From: Maniola hyperantus
Lineage: Eukaryota; Arthropoda; Insecta; Lepidoptera; Nymphalidae
Direction: 5' to 3'
Length of the DNA stretch: 64,000 nt
NCBI RefSeq assembly: GCF_902806685.2
Contig: NC_048536.1
Coordinates: forward strand, 1,922,001 to 1,986,000
Both the position numbers and the translations under genes were made by a program. A model generated the notes under the pieces. It did no database searches. It was not told the DNA's origin and saw nothing but the letters and a program-made list of their open reading frames with translations. How positions within the stretch are numbered: the first letter of the stretch is position 1; the number at the start of each line of letters is the position of its first letter. Below are positions 24,441-36,200 of the stretch, in pieces.

Positions 24441-27400
24441 ACGAACGGAAATTCGAATTGGCGAGCATCATTTTCAACTTGGCGATTTCGTCATCCTTGG
24501 CCGCCAGCTCTTCTTTCAACTGTCTGATGGTATCGTCTTTATTTTCAGAAAGCGTCTTCAACTCTTCCAGTAATTGGTTGGTGTCTAGACGTCTGCTGGG
24601 TCGTCTTTGGACTAGTTTTCCGATGATGTGGGCTATTTTTGGGTAGTTTGCGGTGAGGTGGGCGGGGATTTGCCCTTTGCGGAGGTCTGTGATGGTCTTT
24701 ACGCGTTCCATGTCCGTGCTAAATGGTTCTACCATCTCGAGAAGAATTATTCCGAGGGAGTACATGTCACTCTGGAAATAAACAGGAATTATGTTATACC
24801 AATGGAGTACAGTTCTTTCACTTTTGACTTTGGTATAAGACGTCAGAACTTTAACGCTTCTCAGATGCAAAATTCCAGTTGTAATATCGACAGATAGCTA
24901 ACTGAAGCACAATGATTATATTCTATACATGAAGAGAAGTTAATATAGGGCTGTCTCTGTTACATAATCCCATACAAAGTCAAAGACAAAAAAGGGGCCG
25001 AATTGACAACTACCTCCTTTTTGGAAGTCGGTTAAAACGCAGTGGCGTTTAACCATTTTGAGTGGCCAACCAACCACAAACGAACCTAGTTATGTTTCTA
25101 TCATTAAATTAGCCATAATATATTAGACATTTTAAGGATAATTCGCTTAAACAGACTGAAAATTGATTGTGATTGCAGTCAAGGGCTAAAGTTTATATTG
25201 AATAAAAAAATTAAGTACCTTAGGATTGCATTGTCCATCGAGTTGCTCCGGCGCCGCATACAAATGAGTTCCAAGAGCTAATCCACTATGGGACTGCTGC
25301 AGCGGACACGCCAAGCCAAAGTCTCCCAACTGCACCAGCATTCCACTCTCGCTCTGCTCCACAAACACATTGCTAGGCTTCACATCATGGTGTATAATAC
25401 CGCGAGAGTGTATGTAGTGCAACCCCCTAACCAGCTGAGTGAACATGTCTACTATAACGTCTATACGCGTCCAAGCAACAGGATAGTTCGGAAACGCATT
25501 TTCAAGGGTAGCAGAATCAGTGGAGTCATTCGAATCACTATGGTGTAACGTCATATCATCAGAGTTCTTCCTAGTAAGTACCATGTGGTTATTACGCTCG
25601 TCCAACCATTGTTTTAAAGTCTGCTGGCAAAATGTCATCTGAATATACAAGGTCGCCCATTTGAGGTTAACCCTTGAACAGTTTTCGTACTCCATCCCGG
25701 ATAACAGTTTGCATACGGCGTTTTGCTCTTCGAAATCGGAGTCATCATCGCTTTCCGAATCGATTTCGTCCGAACTGACAGTGTTTTCGCAACTATTTGA
25801 GTTTTTAAACGATATAATGAAGTCCGATTGACTGTGGTTTGTCGTTAAATCTTTGGGGTTGTATGTTTTGAACGATTTCATCATGTTCGGGTACACTGAG
25901 GAGTGATGGTCGGATCCTAAAGAAAAATCGTCATTGTCTGTGTCCATCTTATATCTCTTCTTCTTTTTGACCGTAGATTCCACCATCGGTTCTAACCAGG
26001 CTGCTTTATAGTTGACTATATTCGGGTGATTCAAACTCGCTATGGTTTTAACTTCTGCTAAATGCGACATTATAGAGTTTACGTCTGAGGATTTGATATA
26101 AACTTTTTTGACGGCATATTCGACTCCATCTAATCTGTGTCGTGCTTTGAAAACGCTTCCGAAACCACCTCCTGCTATAAAGAACAGCTCCTCAAATTCT
26201 TTGTGGTAACGCGACCATTCCAACCCAGATCTAGTTATAGGCCATGTTACCGGTAAATTTATAGGTATTTCGGACCCACTGGCTACAGTCACTAGCTGGT
26301 ATAAGGCCCGTTGATACTGACTCCTCATAACCTCAAATTCTCCCATCGCATACGAATCGTCTATCAAGTTCATGCTGTGCAGCTTCTCGCAGATTGTGTT
26401 GTACAACAGGTTGGCCCTGGAGTTGTCTTTTTCTAGTAAAGCGCATAGTTGTTTAACTAGCGACTGGACGAGGAGGCTGATTGGTGTGGTTGCTTGTGAT
26501 TGGACAAGTTCGATCTGTTGCGTGCTCTGGTGTAAGATGGAGTCATGGTGACTGTCGCGTGCTATGCCTGCAAATAAATTACAAGAAATTTTAACACAGA
26601 ATCAGTACCCTTATTATAAATGCGAAAGTGTGTTTGAATGTTGGTTTATTGGTTTGTTGGTTTGTCCTTCAATCACATCGCAACGGTGCAACGGATTGAC
26701 GTGATTTTTTGTATGGGTATGGATAAAGACCTGGAGAGTGACATAAGCTACTTTTTATCCCGGAAAATCAAAAAGTTACCACAGGATATTTAAAAAACCT
26801 AAATCCATGTGGACGAAGTCGCGGCCATCATCTAGTTTAAAATATTTTTTGCAAAGAAAAAAACTTGAAAAATTAATAATAATAGTACTCACGACACATT
26901 TTTATGTGGTTCATATGTAGAAGAGAGATTTCTTTTTTAACCATTGTAATATTATTATGTTTTTATAATAATTGACGTTAAAATAAAATGTTGTTGTATG
27001 AAGCGTGTAACTACTACTACCAATTACTGTGATACCAAAATTTGATTTGATAACACTTTTTAGCGATAATAAAACAAAGGGCTGCCACCAAATCAAACGT
27101 AATAACAATACTAAGTACTTTAGTGCATGTATTTTTTTATTACTAGTTTTTACATCTGAATATATTATGACTGACTGATCTATCAACGCACAGCTTAAAC
27201 TACTGGACGGATCGGGCCGAAATTTAGCATGCAGATAGTTATTATAACGTAGGCATCCGCTAAGAAAGGATTTTTGAAAACTCAACTCCTGAGGGGGTGA
27301 AATAGGGGTTTGAAATTTGTGTAGTCCACGTAGACGAAGTCGCGAGCATAAGCTAGTCTTCAAATACTAATATTTGTTTCTGTCTGTCTGGTCGTTGGAT

Positions 27401-28759
27401 GGACCTATGGTGGTCGCCACAATGCAAGCAGATGGCGTTTCAAATCTTTCAATCAATCAATCAAATTATCACGCAAGACAAAAGCCAAGAGGAAGCAATT
27501 CACAAGTAAAAAATTTCTACGACATAGGTAGGTATGTCATATATAATATCTGTCCCCGCTTTTCTCACGTGTTTAGTCGACGTTTGCCCGACTAGTTTCG
27601 AACCCATCCGTATGTCAAAGGCTACCATACAAAACAAAAAGGACCATATTTTCACACACTCAGATCAGATGAGTGTGTAACTGCTGAGGAGCTGAATTTA
27701 CAAAAATCCTTTCTTAGCAGATTTAACGGACGTAGACACGTCATAATAGCTATCTGCATGCCAAATTTCAACCCGATCCGTCCAGCAGTTTGAGCTGTGC
27801 ATTGATAGATCAGTCAGTCAGTCAGCTTTTCGTTTTATATATTTAGATTTAGAATAATTATTTACACTATTTAAGTATTTAAATAAATGTGACAGCCCTG
27901 TCTCTGATAGATATTTCTGGTAAATTGTGGTCACTGTGGCTTTTTATGTGAACAATCATTTACTCGTCCACAACTTTGTCCCTGTGTTGTATATGTTTTT
28001 CAAATCAAATGATTTATTCAAAATAGGTAATAAATTACACTTTTTGAAAGTCAGTTGTTGCATTTGTAAGATGATAATATATTGGTGATAATTTTTACGT
28101 GAACTTAAAAACTAAAGCTACAAGGGTTCCAAACGCCCAGGTCTGAGAAGACCCCACAACAAACTCAGCCGGGTATTGTTTTTATTATTACCACTTTACA
28201 ATGCTTTTATATTAATGCTGTGCAATTTTCCAGGATAAAATGTGAGATATTAGAATAAGGTTAGTATAATAGTATACTAGTTTATGCCCGCGACTTCGTC
28301 CGCGTCGACAACACAAATTTCAAACTCCTGTTTTACCCCTTAAGTGATTGAATTTTCAAAAATCTTTCCTTAGCGGATGTCTTCGTCATAATAGCTATCT
28401 GCATGCCAAATTTCAGACAGATCTGCAATAGTTTGAGCTGTGCATTGATAGATCAGGCAGTCTCCCTAGAGCCCCCACATACAACTCTCGATTGAGGAGG
28501 TACGATGCAAAATCCAACCCTACAGATTTGGATGGATGTCTTATCTTTTAAATTCCTACTCCGTATTATTTATATTAACGCATAACATCTGCTGACTTCC
28601 TTAAACTAATACCTAGATTGCTTTTAAACTAAAGGTTGCTTATGTTTATGTTCAAGGCTATGGACTAATATTCAATTACTGAAACAATAGGTTATAATTA
28701 CCTAAATCAAAGGATTTAATAGTAGCGAGGGCATCCCACTTATCCTCTAGCTTATCCAT
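24439..28759 (-). CDS. EIF2AK1: eIF2-alpha kinase, HRI type (EIF2AK1)
   Basis: Three exons read on the minus strand: 28759-28702 (start), 26567-25219 and 24771-24439 (stop). Phases agree (1 then 0), giving about 579 residues, close to the usual HRI length of about 600. The kinase domain has a glycine loop GGGFGSV (about 152-158), catalytic lysine in YAVKK (173), HHDVKPSN (412-419), GDFGL (434-438) and YAAPEQLDG before the last exon. An acidic, Ser/Asn-rich kinase insert of about 105 residues (214-320) and the C-terminal coiled coil (KEELAAKDDEIAKLK) mark the eIF2-alpha kinase family. The N-terminal segment (SLLVQSLVKQLCALLE, YNTICEKLHSMNLIDD) matches the HRI arrangement rather than GCN2 or PERK: no RWD, HisRS-like or transmembrane region. 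HRI kinases phosphorylate eIF2-alpha to lower initiation under heme, oxidative or mitochondrial stress. The start ATG (MDKLEDKW) follows an in-frame TAG, so it is preferred, but an upstream exon spliced at 28776 could extend it. Confidence 0.9.
25219..26567 (-). CDS. EIF2AK1: HRI exon 2: N-terminal helices and most of the kinase domain
   Basis: A 1349-bp exon bounded by a TTTGCAG acceptor and an AAG|GTACTT donor. It carries residues 20-469, that is everything from the N-terminal helical region to the activation segment, uninterrupted by introns. No in-frame ATG lies near its 5' end, which supports use of the separate start exon at 28702-28759. Confidence 0.9.
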
Positions 28760-30249
28760 TGGTTTGGAGTTGAATACGTAATTCGTTTCTTCAGTGGCCT
28801 AGATGTTGTATCCACGATTTATCTTCAATAAAGTCTCTGGTAACCATTATCACGCTGAAACCATCTTTCCACAGGACAATACTGAGTGGTGAAACATTTT
28901 ATTTACACAAGAAATTAAAAGATTCCAAACAATCTGTACACAATTTTAGAAATAAATATTGACAAATCTTTCACGAAATCCAATCGCGACAGACAGCTGA
29001 TGACGAAATTCTATTCAATAATTCAATTTCAAAACATGGAACTAGGGATGTCTATCACAACTACAAAGTTCAGATGTAATATCGAGTAGCGATTACTCTT
29101 CTTCATAAAATAATAATTATTGATATAGGTAAAACTGTGAATATTATTTTAATATCTAAGAAATAACTAAATTATTATTTTGTTGCTTGGTCAGATGTAT
29201 TTAAAGCTATCTAACTCTATTTAAATGTGGTGTGTCTAGCGACTTAAAGTCACAAATTGACGTTCATGAGTGATCCCGGTATTAAAAAAAATGACATTAT
29301 TAATACCGGTATTGAAATAATTCGGTATTTGAAAGTCCTAGTGAAAATGTATAAATGAGACTTACTTTGCTTAAGAATAGAAAAATCACCATCTCTTATT
29401 ATCATTAGATGTAGCAAATTATAATATTATAATAATTTTATTAGTGTAATTATTTACATTTTATACTAATTATTATGGTATCAGTCCCGCAAATTGCTAT
29501 TGCGCTGGAACCATGTCTTATTAACATCGAAATGACGTCATTTTGTGCCGTTTGCCGTGGAGACCCTGGGGCCATGGAGTCTTAGTGCTAAAATTTTTTC
29601 ACGAGACATTTCACCGCGATTAATAGCCTCATCTGGTGACAGAAGGGCTGGCTCATTTTTTGCACAACGGATCAGCCTGGCTGTCCAGCGCGGAAATGCA
29701 GCCAGTATTCTTGGCACCATTCCACGCGGTCATGATTTATATAGTAATTAGATAAGGCTAGCTTTAAGTTATATTGTAATATTAAAAAAAAAATTTGACG
29801 TATATTTAAGTAAAAATATACCATCAGCTCGAAACTTCAGTCTAGTGCTGACGTCACTAAATTGGCGGCCACACTTATAAGCAATTTGCGGGACTTTTTT
29901 GATATATTGAAATAAAATTCTTTAGAAATATCGACAATCTATATATTACATTGCACGTCCCTAGCTGGAAGGGAGTACAGATAACAAACAGAAATATTTA
30001 CATCATAGAGATAGTATACATTCATCTAAGATTTACATAAAATCACAGAGTAAAAAGAATGATCTATAAACTGTCAAATTTGAATCACTGACAGCATTTT
30101 GACAAATGACAATTGACTTGACAAGTTGACATTTGACTTCAAATCACTTCAAATCATAACAAATCTTCAAATGCACATGTACATTTTTTTTGAAAAATAA
30201 TTAATTTTGGCTTAGAACTCTTCAGAAAAATAAAAATACGTAGCTGAAC
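28760..30249. promoter_or_regulatory. Shared intergenic region between divergent HRI and METTL13 genes
   Basis: About 1.5 kb separates the two start codons, which point away from each other. The middle third is a foldback element (29484-29894). The last 350 bases before the METTL13 start carry TTTGAC/TTGACA-rich direct repeats (TGACATTTGACTTCAAATCA) but no recognised TATA box. A shared promoter is possible but unproven. Confidence 0.4.
29484..29894. mobile_element. MITE-like element, TIR GTCCCGCAAATTGC, with transposon coding remnant
   Basis: Ends GTCCCGCAAATTGCTATTGC and GCAATTTGCGGGAC are inverted. Compared with 43121-43280 it holds about 240 extra bases with an open frame (29545-29751: GDRRAGSFFAQRISLAVQRG, NAASILGTIP). 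This resembles a short C-terminal motif seen in many invertebrate retroelement-associated proteins, recognised from memory only. The element sits between HRI and METTL13. Confidence 0.6.
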
Positions 30250-33200
30250 ATGAATCTCCTTCCGAAATCCCACAAAGAGTTCAGTGAGAAAGACTACTGG
30301 AATAAGTTTTTCAAGAAAAGAGGGAACAAAGCTTTCGAATGGTAACAACTTAGCACAATACTTTTGTTCTGGGTTTATAAATATTTGGTAATAATACATG
30401 ATTTACTTTAAAGGTACGGCGAATATCTAGAGCTATGCACCCACCTACACAAATACATTAAAAGAACAGATGCAATTCTCATACCGGGCTGCGGCAACTC
30501 GAGTCTCAGTGCGGACCTTTATGATATTGGTTACCCAAACATAACCAACATAGACGTATCAGAAGTTGTTATCAAACAGATGAAAGCTATAAACTCGCAT
30601 CGAACTTGTATGAAGTTCCATTATATGGATGCATTGAATATGACGTTTGAAAATGATGAGTTTAACGTAGTGCTTGATAAAGGTACATTAGATGCATTAA
30701 TGCCAGATGATAGTCGAGAAACTATTGAAAGAATAGACAAATATTTTAATGAAATTAAAAGAGTTTTGAAAATAGGTGGTCGTTATGTGTGTATAACATT
30801 ATTACAAAGTCATATATTGAGTAAATTGGTGGAGTTCTTTTGTGATAAGTCGTGGATGTTCCGAGTGGTGAGGTGCCATGAGGCGGAGGAGAAGAATGCT
30901 GAGAATGGTGACGGTATGACGTTGCCCGTGTTTGTGGTGGTGGCTACCAAGTTTAAGGAGTTGCCTAAATTGGTAAGTATGATTAAATGGGAATTTTAAC
31001 AAGTTTTTTTATATTTTATAGCGTTTGTAAAGCCTAAAAAGATATTCAATTTTTAGCACGGTTTGTTGTTCTACCATTGAAATAAAGTCAAAATCAAAAT
31101 GCACCTACATGCTAGCTTTGACTCTTGGCTCTTGCCATTATTAACCTCAGAGGCGTCTCTAGCCCTTGTGGCGCCCATGTGCAACCAGTACCCTGGCGCC
31201 CTCTAGTCTAGTAGGAGCAGGGTCAAAATGGAATACTAACAGTTATATTTTCAAACGGAAATTCGGATGCAAATGGTGCAATTTTAAATGATGGCAGCGT
31301 CGGCCATAACACGAGCGCAGGGTCTTTGAGAGCGCCGGTATCGACGCATCTTTGGAGGTGTCGCATTATAGGGCGCTCGGCGCCCCCTTAGACCCGGCGC
31401 CCATGTGCGCCGCACACCTTGCACCATAGGTAAAGACGCCTCTGATTAACCTTAAAGTAAAGTTGAAAAATATAACTTTTTAATTTTTTAATTTGTTATC
31501 AAATTATTTCAGATAGTAGAAGTATGCATAGCGGGGGATAAGATGCAGCGGCTGGATATAGCTGAGCAGCTGATGTCCTGCGTGAAGTCGGCACAGGATG
31601 CTGCGTTCATCACCAATGGACTTGCTAAAACATCCCTAGATGGTGATGATGAGGTAATTTTTTAGGGTTCCGTACCTGAAAAGGAAAACAGAACCCTTAT
31701 TTGTTGTCTGTCTGTCTGTTGGTCTGTCAAGAAACCTACAGGGTACTTCCCGTTGACCTTTAATCATGAAATTTGGTAGGTAGGTAGGTCTTATAGCTGA
31801 CATTTGGGAAAAAATCCGAAAACCGTGAATTTGTGGTTACATCACACAAAAAAAATTAAATAGGCTACTTGACTCATATCTAATTTCGTCCAATAAATGA
31901 TTATTTATTATAGTATTTTGCTTAAGACAACGAAATATATCAATAACAATTATTAAAAACGCAGGATGGATATATAAATCCAATTTAAAAAAATACAGTT
32001 TTTATTTTTATTTGAAACTCGGAAAACGCTGTCAGCCATGATGTGACGTCATTAAATATGTAAACAAACAAATGTCATCCCTATTGACTAACGTAGTATC
32101 CATATATATAAAATTTCAAGTCCTGACTAACTTATATATCAACGCACAGCCTAAACATCTAAACAGCTGGTCCTAGATACATGAAATTTGGTGGGTGTGT
32201 TCTTTGTAGGTAAAGAGAAGGTATCCACTAGGAAAGGATTTTTTGAAATTCCACCCCTGAGTGGGTTAAATGGGGGTTTGAAATTTATGAAGTCCACGCG
32301 GGCGGGTCCACTCGGATGATACAATAACGATAATTACTATATTTTTCATGTAAACTAGTATAGAAGTCATGTTTATTAAACTTTGGGAGGTTATGCTGTT
32401 GTTTACAAATGCATGACGTCAGAGCACAGATAATCTATCGGCCAAACATGGCCGACAGTGTTTTCACTTGTCTAATAAAAAATATATTTTTAAATTAAAG
32501 TTTTACGGTTTTTAGGGCGCAAAAAATATAGTGTTAATTTTTTTGATCTAATAGGACAAATATTAACCATTTAAGACCTACTTAAAAAAAGTGTCAACTA
32601 GCCTATTGTGGTCATGAACTAATAATTAGTATTTTCAATTTTCGAAGTAAGATAACTATATCAAGTGGGGTATCATATGAAAGGTCTACACCTGTGCATT
32701 CTAAAACAGATTTTTATTTATTTTTATGTATCATAGTTTTTGAATTATCCTGCAAAATGTTGAAAAATACGACTGTAGTACAGAACCCTAAGGTGCCGTC
32801 CTATTGTCATCGCTCGTGCGATGATGCGTGCGTCCGACGAAAAAGATCGCGCGTCCCGTGTGTTAAACAAACTGTGTTTTACTGAATGTCCTGTTGAAGA
32901 TCGCGCGATCGCGCGTTTATATTGTATTTCATCGCACGATGAAATCGCATCGCATCACCGCACGAGCGATGAAAATAGGACGCCGGCTCATTGCGCGAGT
33001 CTGACTCGCACTTGGCCGGTTGTTTGGTTAAAACAACCCATTATAAAAATGATTGCAATCGATTCTGTTACTTATTCTGAACAAACTACTTTCAGGTTTT
33101 GCATATACTAAAACTAATGTATGTAATGTTTTGTATACAGGTGTCCCTAGATCTAATGCTGCCTGGTGAGGAAATCCCTCGTTACACCCTGTACATAGTG

Positions 33201-36200
33201 GATCAGAAGAAATCGCAAGCCATCAACAAATACGCAGTATTCATCGTGCCACAGGGCAGGTAAGGAAATCTAAATGTATAAAAGGAAAAGGTGACTGACC
33301 GACTGACTGATCTATCAAAGCACAGCTCAAACTACAGGACGGATCGGGCTGAACTTTGGCATGCAGATAGACATTATGATGTAGGCATCCGCTAAGAAAA
33401 GATTTTTGAAAATTCAACCCCTAAGGGGGTGAAATAGGGGTTTGAAATTTGTGTAGTCCACGCGGACAAAGTCGCGGGCTTAAGTTAAAATAATATTTGT
33501 TTTTTTTTCAAAATATTAAAGAAATTATTCAAAGTATAGTGTAAACTCTTTACCATACTGCTAGTGTACAAAATGAGTTCTCACGCAACATTTTAACTTT
33601 ATGTCAACTGTCATGTCAAAAGTACGGTTTACCTTTAAAACAAACAAACCGCCGCACTTAGAGTTGCTAATCGTTACTTAAGATTGAGTTAAAACGAGAC
33701 AGATTTTTTTTATTTTTTTTTATTTTTATTTTATTTAATAGGAAGCCAACGGTATACAAAAAAAACTAATTATGACGACTTATATAAACTTAGGACTATC
33801 AATGTATACTCACTTACAGGCTAACTCAACATGCTTAACTAGAACTTCTAAATAGTAAAACTTAAACTAAGACATTCTTTGCGTACCTAAAATCTATAAC
33901 AATTAAATTAACTACTCAATAAGTTAAAAGTACAATAATTCTTACAACTAACAGATTTGTGTGAGAGATATAGCTCTGTCTCGTTTAACTCAATCTTAAG
34001 TAACGATTAGCGACTCTTGAGTGCGGCGGTTAGTCTTTGTTTTAAAGGTAAACCGTACTTTTGACATGACAGTTGACATTACACAATCGAAGATTACGTA
34101 AATGATAAAAGACCGTGGGTTTGACTCGCAGCTCGCTCCAGTCATGCGCGAGATTGATATAACATACTTTTGCACATGGCATAATCCCCTATAATGGCTC
34201 CCTACGAAAGGGAGCTAATTAATTCGTTTGTAAGAGATTTAACGATATAACTCTTTATTGCATTTTACCTTAACTGCCTTTTAAACTTTTATAACATCAT
34301 TGTAACGAATCTTTGTACTAGCCAGTTGTTTACGTTTATGCTATGTGTCTTTTAATTATAAATCTCTTTTGTATGTAAATACTTGTGTATGTGTTATGTG
34401 TGAATGTTGTTGGTTAGTCAAATAAAATAAAAATAATATTATTGTAAATCGAATCTGAACGCTGCCCAAATTCAGATTCGATTTACAATAAGCTGAAGTG
34501 GCAATGGGCAGGGCACATAGTTCGTACAACCGATAGACGTTGGAGTCCCAAGGTGCTGGAATGGCGTGTGGAAGTCCCTACAAGAGACCTATGTCCAGCA
34601 GTGGACGTCTATTGGTTGACGATGATGATGATGATGATGATGATGAAATCGAATCGTTGAAAAGAGCAACCGCCGAGTTCTTTGCTGTGGTACAAGCTGT
34701 GGTAGTTGCCGATTTTGACGATTCAAAAGTACTTGTAAAACTTTATTTGAAGCTCTGAATGCGGCGGACGGATAGACTGACGGACGGATAAAAGCAGATT
34801 CATTGAAGTGGGGCGGAGACTTCGCCTCGTTAGGTGAATTAAAGGATAGATGTAAACATCGATATAAATGGCAAGATATGCCCCAACGAACAAATCTTTT
34901 CACGGTTTTGGAACCGTGAAAAGATGTGAAAAGAGTGAGTGAGTAGATGTGAAAAGAGGTGGCGCTGATTTATTTATCAGCGCCACCTCTTAGATACCAA
35001 TGAACGAGCCGTTTGAAATCCAGACGTCACTGAGTGCATTGGTGCTAAAGCACCACTGAGTTGGTGCCATTTTGTTTGTTCAATGGCCCTTTATATAAGT
35101 CAATGGGTGTAAAATTAGATTTCACAACCTTGTTTACGTTGAGGTGTTGATAAAGCGCTGGATATTAATAGATTGTTTTTCACGCGGACTGCGTTATGAG
35201 GGCAACCACGCTGTTTCTCTACTCAAAAGAATTTCGAATATAATCAACTCAACTTTTATTATAAACCAAAAACTTTTTTGACTCACGATTTCATTTTCAG
35301 GAGCAACCCTGAGTTATTTTTTCAAAATTTGACCCGACTTGGAACCTGAACCCAGAACCTCATGATCCCCAGCCGAATAAGCTCGACACTTGATCTATGG
35401 GGCAGTCAAAGACAAAAAATCCAAGTGTATCTGTCTGTCTGTCTGCTAGCCTTTCAATACGGCCTAACAGTTTAAGCGATTTTGATGAAATTTGATACAG
35501 AGTTAGCTTACATCCCGTGGTCGGACTTAGGCTACTTTTTATCCCGGAAAATCAAAAAGTTCCCACGGGATACTTAAAGGCACACTCGTACAACCGATTT
35601 ACACGATATTTGGTACAGAGGTAGCTTGCGTTCTGAAAATTGACATAGGCAACTTTTTATTCCGGAAAAGCAAAGAGTTCCCACAGGATTTTTAGAAGCC
35701 TAAATCCACGCAGACGAAGTCGCGGGCATCATCTAGTTAAATCAGAGCCTCAATAGCTCAACTGGTAAAGGAGTGGACTGAAAACCGAAAGGTCGACGGT
35801 TCAAACCCCGCCCGTTGCACTATTGTCGTACCTACTCCTAGCACAAGCTTCACGCTTAGTTGGAGAGGAAAAAGGGGAATATTAGTCATTTAACATGGCT
35901 AATGTTCTTTTATTTAAAAATAAATAAATTATACGTTTGAAATGACGCTAATCGGCAAAACAACACACCCTCAACACCGCCTACCTGTTTTAATATAAGA
36001 TTTAGTAGGTACTTACCTATATATAGTACGCGACAGATCGAGATGGCAATCGGGGTGGGAACGCTCCGCACACCCGCACAGCCTTCGCGCTAACTAGGTG
36101 CGAGCGAGCGCGGGCGCTGTGGTGGTGTGCGGCGCGTCCCCCCGCCTTGTACTCCGAATGCCATCTCGACCTGTCGCGTACTGTACCTACTCTCGTTCCA

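Noticed and set aside
26911..27363. 150-codon minus-strand open frame near HRI
   Set aside because: It runs through a family A repeat and AT-rich intron; HRI exon phases are satisfied without it.
29545..29751. Independent small gene between HRI and METTL13
   Set aside because: It lies wholly within a transposable element with inverted ends; no start context or splice sites.
32821..33111. Arg/Asp-rich open frame before METTL13 exon 4
   Set aside because: It is inside a small foldback element with GCGCGATC repeats; no connection to the METTL13 frame.
34589..34903. His-run containing minus-strand open frame
   Set aside because: The His codons are the reverse of the (GATGAT)n tail of an RTE fragment.
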